Source of the DNA: Cupriavidus sp. EM10
GTDB taxonomy: Bacteria; Pseudomonadota; Gammaproteobacteria; Burkholderiales; Burkholderiaceae
Assembly: GCF_018729255.1 (NCBI RefSeq)
Contig: NZ_CP076061.1
Location: forward strand, 2,294,001 to 2,358,000
Direction: 5' to 3'
Length of the DNA stretch: 64,000 nt
Under the pieces are notes generated by a model. The model was given only the letters and a program-made list of their open reading frames with translations. It was not told the origin of the DNA and did no database searches. Made by a program: the position numbers and the translations under genes. Positions 29,101-37,498 of this stretch are shown piece by piece (the first letter of the stretch is position 1; each line of letters opens with the position of its first letter).

Positions 29101-30392
29101 GTGGAATTGTCTGAAAGTCGGCCGACAAACGGGCAGTGGCGAGCGATGTTCGCCACGATGTTCGGTAACATATTGGAGATTTATGACTTTGTGGCATACG
29201 GGATTTTCGCGGTGCCCATTTCGAAGACATTTTTCCCGGCCGGCAACGATCTCTTTGCATTGATTCTCACCCTGGTGACGTTTGCCGTCGGATTTCTCGC
29301 GCGTCCGATCGGAGCGCTCGTCATTGGCCGCTATGCGGATCGGGTGGGGCGGAAGAAAGCACTGTCTCTCACCCTCAACATGATGGGACTGGGGACCCTC
29401 GTCATGGTGGCAACCCCTCCTACGCGGCAATCGGCTTCGCTGCGCCGTGCATTATTCTCATGGGCCGTCTGCTACAGGGTTTTTCGGCGGGTGGTGAAAT
29501 TGGAAGTGCCATCACATTTGCCATCGAAAGTGTCCCAAAGCATCGCAGGGCGTTCGCATCCTCGATCCAGAAGGCGGCGCAAGGCGCAGGGGTTCTGTTG
29601 ACGGCGCTCGTCGGCTTGTCGCTGTCGTCGATCTTTACCGATGCACAGATCAATGCTTGGGCATGGCGCCTGGTGTTCGTGGTCGGATTGCTGATTGTCC
29701 CAGTCGGTCTTTACATCCGAAGATCGCTGCCGGAAACGTTCCATGCAGGCACACGCGGGCGCGAAACGGGCTTGCTTTCACAGCTTGGAAAGTTCAAGGG
29801 GCTGGTTGCCTATGGTGTGTTGGTTGAAATCTTCGCCACGGTTTCGGCATATGTGGCGAACTATTTCACGACCTATGCCACCCACGAACTCCATATGCCC
29901 CTCGCTAAAGGGTACGTTGGTCAAATTGCATTCAGTTTGACGGTGATGATTGCAACCCCAATTTCGGGGATCATTGCTGACCGATTCGGTTATCGACGGA
30001 TCATGCTGATCGGGGCGGTTGCCACAGCGATGTTCATTTATCCGTTGATTGCATATTTGAATGCCAACCCGACAGTGCATGCGTTGATCGGGGTGAGAGT
30101 AGCCATTGCGATCATGAGTAGCCTGTATGGAGCCTGTACCGGCCTGGCCTTGGCTAGCATCTTTCCCGAGGATTTCCGGGCAACGGGCACTGGGCTGGCC
30201 TATTCCATTGGCGTGACCTTCTTTGGCGGATTTACGCCGGCCATTGTTGCGACGCTGATCGGATTTACCGGAAACAAGCTGATTATCGGCTACTACGTGA
30301 TGGCCGCTGCTCTGATCAGTTCGACGGCACTGGTGTTGGGGGCTCGGCGAAACAGGACGGCGAGCGCTGAGCGGGCCTACGGTGCGAGATAA
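29101..30392 (+). CDS. MFS transporter, MHS family (one frame break)
   Basis: 430 aa when repaired. GTG 29101 is preceded by AAAGGGG. Helix 1 contains MFGNILEIYDFVAYGIFAVP, loop 2-3 has GRYADRVGRKKALSLTLNM, and after the break come LLQGFSAGGEIGSAITFAIE and the second-half loop ADRFGYRRIMLIG. One base is missing in the CCCC run at 29414-29417; repair gives TPSYAAIGFAAPCIILMGR. It is probably paired with the divergent amidohydrolase. It is the last ordinary metabolic gene before the accessory island. Confidence 0.83.
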
Positions 30393-30441
30393 CCATGGTC
30401 AGGGTGCTTGGATAGCGAAACGATGCGACCTGTTGGGTGGC

Positions 30442-30723
30442 CTATCCATCAACCCGAAAATGCTCCACCGTCTGGCCGGCATGCACGGCCCGCTGCAGCC
30501 AGTCCGGCAGAGCCCCGCGCCCGTCCCAGACGTGGCCTTGAGCGTCCCGGAAGCGCACCGGCCCGGGCGCTTCGGCGACAGGGCGGGTGGTGAAACAACC
30601 TGCATTCTCCAAGTCGACAACATGGAGGCCAAACTTTGCCATCTGGGTCTTGATCCAGAGGATCGTCTCGGCGCGATCCCGCAATAACTGGGTATTGGAT
30701 GCCGGAGTAAGAGGAGGGCGCAT
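30442..30723 (-). CDS. H-NS-like nucleoid-associated protein
   Basis: 93-aa protein from ATG 30723. The C-terminus, FRDAQGHVWDGRGALPDWL, matches the H-NS DNA-binding motif family (W-x-G-x-G-x-x-P-x-W) found in many short Ralstonia/Burkholderia H-NS proteins, and RAETILWIKTQMAKFGLHVVDLE resembles their N-terminal oligomerisation helix and linker. Such proteins are common on integrative elements and plasmids, where they silence horizontally acquired DNA. It sits at the left edge of the accessory region, a fitting position for an island-encoded silencer. Confidence 0.7.
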   Translation of the reverse strand: MRPPLTPASNTQLLRDRAETILWIKTQMAKFGLHVVDLENAGCFTTRPVAEAPGPVRFRDAQGHVWDGRGALPDWLQRAVHAGQTVEHFRVDG

Positions 30724-30839
30724 GCAGGACGAAGGCAGGGTAGGATCGCAGAGATGGAACGGGGCGCTCGGGGCGACCAGGGAGAGCGCGTTGCGCGCGG
30801 AGCAGATTCTAGCGTGCAACGCCGCCCACAACGACTTCG

Positions 30840-31181
30840 CTAGGTACCGGGATTACCCTTCCTTGGTCGCCGGACATTGAGGCAATTGGTTCCACTTCGA
30901 CGGATCTTGAGGTTCCGGCCATTCCGTTCATCTTCCATTTCGGCGACGTATTTCCGCTCCCCCGCACTCCATAACATGACAGCGAGATGGGTGCCATACG
31001 GTTGTCGCGGCGAATTGACCGGGTTAAGCGCGGAGCGCCCCGACGGCTGGTACTCGCTTCCGGGAAAGGCGGAACAGGCGTGGAACCCCATATCGTCCGG
31101 GCTTGACAATGATGTCCACGATCTAGCAAGCCGGGCGGAGGGCGTCGCGCCATCGGCTTGCGTCTTGCTGGCAGGTGGCAA
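30840..31181 (-). CDS. Small hypothetical protein
   Basis: Not recognised. The frame is open for 113 codons, and the part from MGFHACSAFPGSEYQPSG to the end (about 83 residues) has mixed, protein-like composition, whereas the plus-strand frame over the same bases does not. It contains LAVMLWSAGERKYVAEMEDE followed by a basic tail. It is downstream of the DUF433 gene in the same direction. It could equally be a decayed remnant. The rest of 30724-31267 holds nothing else that I recognise. Confidence 0.3.
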   Translation of the reverse strand: MPPASKTQADGATPSARLARSWTSLSSPDDMGFHACSAFPGSEYQPSGRSALNPVNSPRQPYGTHLAVMLWSAGERKYVAEMEDERNGRNLKIRRSGTNCLNVRRPRKGNPGT

Positions 31182-31267
31182 AGTCGTCGCCGGGCCAATT
31201 CACGAGCGGCATCGATATGGGAAAGCGCGTTTTCGTGTCGCCTTCCTCTCGGCCTTCATTTTGAGGG

Positions 31268-31960
31268 TCAGTCAGACCGCGTGGGTGGGGCGGCCTGTGA
31301 ACGGCGCAATTTCCACGTCGGATTCAGTTCGCCCAGGCTTTGGGGCGGCCCGTGGCGCGGATGTGCTTTCTGATAGATCTCTGCGTGTTCAATCAGCTCT
31401 GGCGTGAGAAAGGCATACGTGCGGATGATTTCTTCATTGGTCGCACCGGCGGCTCGTGAGGCCGCCACGGTGTCGACAGGCAGACGCGTCCCCACGAAGA
31501 CCGGCGTGCCACCCATGACTTCCGGGTTCACAGAGACGCATTCGGTGGCGCGCGCCAGGCGGGCCATGCGTTCCACAACACCCTGAACGATCTCCCGCAA
31601 GCGCACATGACTGAATGGCGCCGGAGCCTTCCAATCGAAGTGGTCTTGTCGGCTGCGGTCCAAACGCAGCGAGAGGATGTCGGCGGCGTCCCGCCGGCGG
31701 AGCACCCTGTCCAATACAGAGGCAATAATCCAGAGACGCGCCGTCTTGCTCAGTTCGTCCTTGGTCGATTCGTAAAAGCTGGCGAAGACGCATACGATCG
31801 GCGCAAATCGCTCGCCCTCATCAAGATTCAAGAGACCTGGGGACCGCACCTGTGCTTCCACGGCGCGGATCGCTTCTTCGACGGTGACGCCGGCAAAAAA
31901 CGCCACTTCGGTTATCGAGATGCCGGTGCATGCGTTTCGGATAGTAGGCATGGGGAACAA
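31268..31960 (-). CDS. DUF433-domain protein (antitoxin-like) with extended N-terminus
   Basis: 230 aa and intact. The C-terminal third (CVSVNPEVMGGTPVFVGTRL... TPELIEHAEIYQKAHP) is a clear DUF433 domain, a winged-helix fold usually found in short antitoxins paired with DUF5615/PIN-like toxins. Here it is preceded by about 140 residues that include ITEVAFFAGVTVEEAIRAVE, another helical segment. No DUF5615 or PIN protein is recognisable beside it. It may act as a stand-alone regulator or as an antitoxin whose partner has been lost. Confidence 0.7.
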   Translation of the reverse strand: MFPMPTIRNACTGISITEVAFFAGVTVEEAIRAVEAQVRSPGLLNLDEGERFAPIVCVFASFYESTKDELSKTARLWIIASVLDRVLRRRDAADILSLRLDRSRQDHFDWKAPAPFSHVRLREIVQGVVERMARLARATECVSVNPEVMGGTPVFVGTRLPVDTVAASRAAGATNEEIIRTYAFLTPELIEHAEIYQKAHPRHGPPQSLGELNPTWKLRRSQAAPPTRSD

Positions 31961-32028
31961 GACTCGTTGCTAGGGCCGACGTCACTCATAACAGAGAGGG
32001 CGCAGGACTCGCGCGCGCGCCGCTATGT

Positions 32029-32418
32029 TCAGGCCCGCACATACCATTCGTCTGGCCCATACACGCGCCGCATGGTGTCGATATCCCGCTTGTAGCCAAG
32101 TTCCTCCGTAAAGCCCGCCGCGCGCAGAACGTCACGTACGGTCATGAGGTCCGCACGGTCGTTCCAGTTTCGTGTGTAGATGCAAATGACATGGCCGTCG
32201 TGGTAACGGCGGCCAATCGCCGTCGAGACTTTCGCAATGAGGATTTTCTCCTGAGCGGCAAGCGCTTTGATCGTTGTCCAGGACTCGTCGATCTCATGCT
32301 CAGCGCGGAAAATGCACCACTTTCCAGTGTGCTCATCGGATGCGAAGGACGTCAGCGACGGTGCTGCCGTGTTAAGCCACACGTCTTGTTCGTTTGTGGA
32401 AGGGCGCTCGTCTCTCAT
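32029..32418 (-). CDS. DUF1917 (BLES03-like, phosphothreonine-lyase-domain) protein
   Basis: 129 aa from ATG 32418 (MRDERPST). The sequence GKWCIFRAEHEIDESWTTIK, AAQEKILIAKVSTAIG, HVICIYTRNWNDRADLMTVR, GYKRDIDTM follows the DUF1917 pattern, a family annotated in bacteria as putative phosphothreonine lyase domain proteins with eIF4E-like fold. Function is unknown. It is a known passenger of bacterial accessory regions and lies downstream of the decayed toxin gene described next. Confidence 0.6.
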   Translation of the reverse strand: MRDERPSTNEQDVWLNTAAPSLTSFASDEHTGKWCIFRAEHEIDESWTTIKALAAQEKILIAKVSTAIGRRYHDGHVICIYTRNWNDRADLMTVRDVLRAAGFTEELGYKRDIDTMRRVYGPDEWYVRA

Positions 32419-32601
32419 AGAGGTCTTGTCAGTTTGCTGTGAATTTGGCTGGCCGGGTTGCCAATGCCTCGTCCCGCTGGGCAAAATCGGGCACGGCACC
32501 CGTCGTTGCGTCGCGCGCCATACGTACGAGGCGGACTGCGCTGCCGCTGGGTCAGCACGCGTGCCCGATGCAAGGCATTCAAAAAAGTATTGCGTTGGCA
32601 T
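32419..32601 (-). pseudogene. Probable relic of a GNAT (TacT-type) toxin N-terminus
   Basis: Directly after the DUF1778-like gene the minus strand encodes FLNALHRARVLTQRQRSPPRTY and, with one base inserted, continues as VARDATTGAV. This resembles the first 30-40 residues of GNAT toxins of TacT type (helical start, then RTYV and the beta strand with G-x-V-x-G). The rest of the acetyltransferase, including its acetyl-CoA loop, is missing. Called a relic because position and pattern agree with a DUF1778-GNAT pair; the match is short and made by eye. Confidence 0.35.
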
Positions 32602-32604
32602 CCC

Positions 32605-32841
32605 TCAGCCCCTCGTCGATCTCGGCACGCCATCAAAGGCGGCATCCGAGGGGCCGATCCGCGCGATCCTGAAACGCGCCATCGCCCGTGTTAAGGCGTG
32701 GTTCGGCCCTGCGGGCGCATCGAGCCGCGCCAAAAAGCGCTGCGTTTCGGTGGCGTTGAGCCGGATCGTCGGGGTGGGCGCGCCATGCGTCCCGATCCAT
32801 GCCGTGGCGCGCTGGCGCGAGGCGTCAGGAGCGCGCGGCAT
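32605..32841 (-). CDS. DUF1778-like antitoxin fragment
   Basis: 78-residue frame whose start overlaps the end of the nucleotidyltransferase-fold gene by 17 bp. The segment TIRLNATETQRFLARLDAPAGPNHAL matches the C-terminal neutralising region of DUF1778 (TacA-type) antitoxins, where a strand is followed by F-x-x-x-L-D-x-P-x-x-P-N. The ribbon-helix-helix DNA-binding half expected before it is absent: the first 23 residues are unrelated. It is thus a truncated antitoxin or a diverged short one. The GNAT partner next to it is decayed. Confidence 0.45.
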   Translation of the reverse strand: MPRAPDASRQRATAWIGTHGAPTPTIRLNATETQRFLARLDAPAGPNHALTRAMARFRIARIGPSDAAFDGVPRSTRG

Positions 32842-34135
32842 AGTGCGATCGGACCTGGTCCAGAATCCAGTTCACCTCGGCCTCGCCTAGGGCCCATTGG
32901 GTTCGCTTTGCCCGGACCCCGTTACCCACCCAGGTCAACAGGCGGTCTGCGCTCCACTTTGGGTATTGCGGCTGCTTGCGATGACAGTAGGCAACAAGCT
33001 GGACGACCAGGTCGTGGCACATGGCATAGCGCTGTGCACGCTCGTCGGCAGTCAAGCCGATGACCAACCGGCCATCGATGAGTCGTCCCGCCAGCTTCGG
33101 TTGCGTGCCGCCGACAACCGTAGGAAACGGGTCCCGTGGGAAGTCCTCGGGGATCTCAATCATCGACGGCCCCTGGGTTGCGGGTCCGGTTTTCCCAAAC
33201 TTCGTCGGCATAGCCCATCCGTCATTCCAGTCTGGCAAGTGGCTTTTGATCAAGCGTCGTACGGCAAGTGCGCGCTGTGCGTGCTGAAGCGCTTCCGCCG
33301 GGGAGATGTCGGTCCGACCGGCTAGTCCGTGAGCACGCAAGACATACATGGACGGCGGAATCGCCGTCATACGTGCCATCCGACCGGAAGTTGCCACCAG
33401 CGGTACCGAGAAGGGTCGGACGGCCATGGGCATGTCAGGCTTGAACAGGATCTGGATCAGGCCGTCATAGAGAATCTCCGCAGTCGCGCCCTGCGCATTC
33501 TTCAGATTCAGTCGACCCTCTGTGGCCTGCGAGGCGATGAACGTCTTGTCCGCAGCGAGCAGGGCGGCAAGCGCCATATCTTTCGCCCGCGCATCGGCCG
33601 CCAGGATTTGCACGTGGATGGGTTCGCAGTCATGGACCTGGCCAGCAGCAAGCCACGATTTGACCCTGGCCTGGGCCGCATAGGCGAGGAGCGCGCAGTC
33701 GCCCGCGATTAAGGTGCTGTCTCTTAGCCCAATCCGTTCCATGTTCGTGAGAATCCGCACCAGCAACGCTGGCGCATCGCCGACCTGCAAGGCGCGGTTC
33801 TGCCGGTCGGCGAGCGCCATCTCGTGACGCAGCCGGCCCAGCGTTTCCTGCGCCTGGCGCTTGCGCGAAATGAACGCGGTGTAGATGGCCTCGGTGTGGG
33901 GAGATCGCGGTCCGAGACTGCGCTGGCGGTTGTCCTTGCCTGTCTGGATCAGATACTCGCGCCCCTTGCTGGTGCGCCAGATCATCCCGCCGCTGCATTC
34001 CTGGACGCGTGCCCGGGCCTTCTCCCATTCCGCGAACACGATCGTGGCATCGGCATACTGGCGCGACGCCTGATCATTGAGCTCAATCCAGTCGGTCATA
34101 CCATTACAGTGCAAGGAAGCGGTGAGGGCGGCCAT
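32825..34135 (-). CDS. GSU2403-like nucleotidyltransferase-fold protein, active site apparently degenerate
   Basis: 436 aa, or 424 from Met13 (MTDWIELN). The N-terminal part (WRTSKGREYLIQTG, QRSLGPRSPHTEAIYTAF) and the TLIAGDCALLAYAAQARV segment match the GSU2403 nucleotidyltransferase-fold family, which belongs to the pol-beta superfamily. Where that family has the catalytic T-R-D-x-D-L-L-W-D stretch this protein reads EPIHVQILAADAR, so both catalytic aspartates seem to be lost. It follows the 164-aa hypothetical gene with no gap (TAG then ATG). A HEPN-domain gene lies divergently 1.2 kb away. Confidence 0.65.
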   Translation of the reverse strand: MAALTASLHCNGMTDWIELNDQASRQYADATIVFAEWEKARARVQECSGGMIWRTSKGREYLIQTGKDNRQRSLGPRSPHTEAIYTAFISRKRQAQETLGRLRHEMALADRQNRALQVGDAPALLVRILTNMERIGLRDSTLIAGDCALLAYAAQARVKSWLAAGQVHDCEPIHVQILAADARAKDMALAALLAADKTFIASQATEGRLNLKNAQGATAEILYDGLIQILFKPDMPMAVRPFSVPLVATSGRMARMTAIPPSMYVLRAHGLAGRTDISPAEALQHAQRALAVRRLIKSHLPDWNDGWAMPTKFGKTGPATQGPSMIEIPEDFPRDPFPTVVGGTQPKLAGRLIDGRLVIGLTADERAQRYAMCHDLVVQLVAYCHRKQPQYPKWSADRLLTWVGNGVRAKRTQWALGEAEVNWILDQVRSHYAARS

Positions 34136-34630
34136 CTATGGCCCCACGTGGCACGGTTCAAGTGCCCCGAGCACGACCGCACCGCGAAAGAAGTCGCGGA
34201 CCCGGCGGCGTAGGACCGCGCCGCGCACATCCAGATGATCCGCGATGGCGTGACCGTCATCGTCGTCCATCGGCGTGGGCGTCAACTGCGGGAGCTGCGT
34301 TTCGACGAGATGGCAGATCAAGCCGACTTCGTCGTCTGTGAGATCCGTTTCCTCGAGTTGGCGCCGCTGGTGGGCCAACAGCGCCGGCCTTTCGTCACCG
34401 GCCACGGCACGCATCAGCGCCAGCATGCGGTCGGTGTGGTAGCGCAGGTAATCCGCACGCAAGCCCGTCTCGCCTTCGACTGGCGCGGGCGAGACGGCAT
34501 ACGTTTCTCCCAATATGGACACGCGGACATGGATCCCCAAGCTGTGGCTGAGTCGGCGCAGGTCGACTGATAGATATTTGCCGGGCTGCAAATGCACCGT
34601 GTCGGAAACGGGCCAGGGGAAGACGCTCAT
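34136..34630 (-). CDS. Hypothetical protein (164 aa), first gene of the nucleotidyltransferase operon
   Basis: Not recognised. The sequence is acidic and helical in its second half (HQRRQLEETDLTDDEVGLICHLVE, visible around residues 87-110) and ends with a basic RRRVRDFFRG. There are no transmembrane segments or cysteine motifs. Its TAG is immediately followed by the ATG of the nucleotidyltransferase-fold gene, so the two are cotranscribed and probably act together. The start ATG 34630 is 207 bp from the divergent XRE regulator, with the inverted-repeat operator between them. Confidence 0.6.
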   Translation of the reverse strand: MSVFPWPVSDTVHLQPGKYLSVDLRRLSHSLGIHVRVSILGETYAVSPAPVEGETGLRADYLRYHTDRMLALMRAVAGDERPALLAHQRRQLEETDLTDDEVGLICHLVETQLPQLTPTPMDDDDGHAIADHLDVRGAVLRRRVRDFFRGAVVLGALEPCHVGP

Positions 34631-34756
34631 GGTGGACGACGGAAAGCTCCGGCCTTGCCACGTGGTACTCCACCAGCACGAAGCTCACAAATTGCTCAAA
34701 AAGCGACATTTATGATGGCTAAGACGCGCCGAGACCACACGTAGGCCGTAAAAATA

Positions 34757-34789
34757 AAGTTGGGAAACTCTAACTTTAGTCAGAGTTTC
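34757..34789. promoter_or_regulatory. Nested inverted repeats, probable XRE operator
   Basis: GAAACTCT (34764-34771) and AGAGTTTC (34782-34789) form a perfect 8-bp inverted repeat with a 10-bp spacer. A second one, AAAGTT (34757-34762) and AACTTT (34772-34777), overlaps it. Together they sit in the AT-rich divergent region between the nucleotidyltransferase operon and the XRE gene, about 50 bp before the latter's start. Two interleaved sites would allow graded repression of both directions. Confidence 0.6.
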
Positions 34790-34837
34790 AGTGCAACAGC
34801 GGCGTGAAAATTCGCTCCAAATCACTTGAGCGAATGC

Positions 34838-35131
34838 ATGGACCGGACCGAGGCACTCAGCCACGTGCTGAAAAGGATCAGAGAGGACAAGGAGCTCACG
34901 CAGCTCGTCGTCGCCGGTCTTGCCAAGATGTCGGCCGCATCCGTTGGCAACATCGAGACCCACCGCAAGGGTCTGCGCATCTCGACGTTCTTCGACCTGT
35001 GCGATGCCTTGGGCGTCCGGGCTTCTGACGTGCTACGTCAGGCCGAGGACGAGGCGGCTCAGCATCGCGGGCGCAGCCGACCACAAAAGGCGCGCACGGG
35101 GCGTCCACCCAGCAAGAAGCCGGCCCCATGA
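34838..35131 (+). CDS. XRE-family HTH regulator
   Basis: 97 aa from ATG 34838 (MDRTEALSHVLKR). The Cro/CI helix-turn-helix is clear: LTQLVVAGLAKMSAASVGNIE and LRISTFFDLCDALGVRASDVL. A basic, proline-rich tail (RGRSRPQKARTGRPPSKK) follows. It is the first plus-strand gene before the HEPN/metallopeptidase pair (182 bp gap) and divergent from the nucleotidyltransferase operon, with the nested inverted repeats in between. It likely controls both sides and itself. Confidence 0.82.
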   Translation: MDRTEALSHVLKRIREDKELTQLVVAGLAKMSAASVGNIETHRKGLRISTFFDLCDALGVRASDVLRQAEDEAAQHRGRSRPQKARTGRPPSKKPAP

Positions 35132-35313
35132 CGATCGCCGTCTGTGCATTTATAATCACAAAATAGCATGGGTGGCTGACTCGGTCGGCAACGTCGGCAG
35201 GCCTGGCGTTCGACAGTCTGCCCGCATCCCGGGCGAAGGTTGGACCATCGCCCTGGCGCGGGCCGGCACGCCAGCCACCGCCCCCAGCGCATTGACCATG
35301 AGCTTGATATCCC

Positions 35314-36021
35314 ATGAGGAAAGCCGATCCCGCCGGCGTCAGATCCGACTTTCAGACGTTCGCTGCCGAACGTCTCACCCATTTGGCCCGCCTTGAGGCG
35401 GCCCTGACCGGGTCGCCCCACGAGAAGCGGGATCTCAGTATCCTGGCCGAAACGACCTTGCATTCGACCTACGTCGCGTTCGAGGTCTTTCTCTCCGACC
35501 TGATGCTGGCCTACATCAACCGGGATTTCTCTGCATACCAGGGGACGCTAAAGGGCGACATCGAGCGGCTGGTGACGAGCAAATTTGGGGCCGGCGCGGC
35601 TGCCAGGACCCAGTTCCAGGTGGCCAAGCACATCAACCTTCAGGAGCTGGAGGAACTGATCGACCCCACGGGGTATAACCTCACCTTCAAGTCGGCCGCG
35701 GACCTGAAGTCCCGCTTTGTGGCCTGGGTATCGGCGGCAAACGGCACGGGCGTCGCGGCCCTGTCCAATCCGGATGCCAGACTCATCGACACGACGCGCG
35801 CCATTCGGAATTTCATTGCCCACGGCAGCGTCAACGCCAAGACCGCGATGAATGTTCTGCTCGCGAGCGTTTCGACGGGACCAAGATGCCCCAACGCCCC
35901 CTTGGCGCGAGGCAACCACAAGATCGATAACATCGGTGCGTACCTGAAGTCCTCCGTCAATGGGAAACGCCGGGTCGTGATCTACATCGAGCGATTGCAG
36001 GCGATTGCGGCAACACTATGA
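35314..36021 (+). CDS. HEPN-like protein, partner of a HExxH metallopeptidase
   Basis: 235 aa, helical, no signal peptide. The motif RAIRNFIAHGS gives an R-x4-H pair (Arg165, His170) with Asn after the Arg, the pattern of HEPN ribonucleases and HEPN-like binding domains; the preceding ETTLHSTYVAFEVFLSDLML (residues 46-65) resembles the first HEPN helices. Its TGA overlaps the ATG of the next gene (ATGA, 36018-36021), so the two products are made together. HEPN proteins in such coupled pairs are often RNases held in check by a partner. Assignment by motif only. Confidence 0.55.
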   Translation: MRKADPAGVRSDFQTFAAERLTHLARLEAALTGSPHEKRDLSILAETTLHSTYVAFEVFLSDLMLAYINRDFSAYQGTLKGDIERLVTSKFGAGAAARTQFQVAKHINLQELEELIDPTGYNLTFKSAADLKSRFVAWVSAANGTGVAALSNPDARLIDTTRAIRNFIAHGSVNAKTAMNVLLASVSTGPRCPNAPLARGNHKIDNIGAYLKSSVNGKRRVVIYIERLQAIAATL

Positions 36022-37438
36022 AGACGAAAGACAGTCCGTCTTACCTGCCCGATCTGCTCTTCATCAAACTGCCGGCGCTCATCGCGAAGGACCTGTTGCC
36101 TGAAGACGCCGACGGTAACGTGTCGCTCGATCTGTCGCATTGGCGGCTCAACGGCTATCTGTTCCACGAGTGGCTTCACTACGTTCACAATACCTCGACG
36201 CTGAACGGGCTGTACGCGTTTGCCAGCATGATCAGCATGTGGGCCAATTTCAGGCACAAGCTGGACCACCGGGGGCAATCGGTGGTCGGCAATGTGCTGA
36301 CGGACTATGCCGCGGCGTCGGTCAAACGTACCCACCTCTATCGCAGGGATGCGGCGCGACGCGAACGCAATATGGGCAGCGTACTGCGGAATCCGGATGC
36401 ACGGGTTACCGTCGTTTCCGTTGCCGAGCAGACGGAAGTCTTGCCGGCAGCGTTGCCCGGCCATGAGCCCGAACCGGTGACGGTCATCGTCGGTGCGGCG
36501 CAGACGCTGCCGGATCAGTTGGCCGTTTCGTTTGAAGTGGGCACGGTGGAGATCATCGAGGGCGTGGCATTTCTGCTGGAGGAGAAGCTGCTGATGACGC
36601 AGGGCCTGCTCGCGCAGAACGTGCGAACCGCCCCTTACAAACTGCTTCAATTGGTGGCTCGTCACATGGTTGACGATATCCCGGACGAGTTGGTCGTCGC
36701 GGCCGGCATCACCGCCTTGCAGACCGCCGATCCGGCGCTGGCGTTGATGCGCATGCTGCGTGAGATGCCATCCATGCCGCCGGCGGCCAGGATGGCGTGG
36801 CTGGAGGCCTCGGCGAAGGCCTCGTTGTGCGACTACGAACCGTTGATCGCCGACGTGATTCAAAAGACCGCGGTGCTGTTTCCCGTCGAGGAGCCGATGG
36901 GGATTGCCGTGAAGGAACTGCTGGACCTCATTTCCAGCAAAATGGTTTTGCGTCGGCACGTGCCATTCTTTGAGCTCACGGCACTCAAGGAACTCAAGGC
37001 GGCTGCCTGCGAAGACCATCGGGCCGACTTGCTCGAAATGATGCTCGCCGAATACTCCTGTCCGCGCATACTCGCCGAGCGAGAGCGCGCCGAGGACACC
37101 ATCGGCAAGGATCGGATCTACGGCTTCGGCTGGCCGTCGATGTCGGAGGCGTCCTTGTTTGGAGCGCAGATGCTACACGGCGCGCTCCACTACCTGTCGC
37201 TGCACCTCAACGACGAGGGATTTGTCGCCACCGACCAGATGACGGCCGGGGGGAGCGCAAGCGATGCCCCTTTTATGATGCGTGCGAGTACGACCTGCGG
37301 CGTACGCAGCCAACGCTTTGTGCGCATCGACCGTGGGACTCGCTGGCCGTGCCGACGGACCCGCGGGAGGCTTGCTGGTACCGCGCCGGCGTAAGAGCCA
37401 CGCGACCGCCCCAGCACGACCTCGACGAACTTCGCTGA
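36018..37438 (+). CDS. Predicted zincin metallopeptidase with HExxH and C-terminal cysteine motif (one frame break)
   Basis: 473 aa when repaired. The zinc motif HEWLHYVHN is at residues 50-58, and a downstream acidic helix (GTVEIIEGVAFLLEEKLL near 175-192) could supply the third ligand, as E-x-x-x-G-x-A does in other zincins. The C-terminus is reached only after adding one base in the G run 37248-37253; it then reads CPFYDACEYDLRRTQPTLC before HRPW, with three cysteines that could bind another metal. No signal peptide, so cytoplasmic. Coupled to the HEPN gene. The family is not one I can name. Confidence 0.6.
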
Positions 37439-37498
37439 TGTGCGGTGGATGCGGGCCGACGGGGGCGCTGCGGGGTGTCGCGGCGTGTCGTCAGTGGG

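Noticed and set aside
30809-31407. Hidden DUF5615/PIN toxin next to the DUF433 gene
   Set aside because: All three minus frames were read; none shows the acidic active-site pattern of that family.
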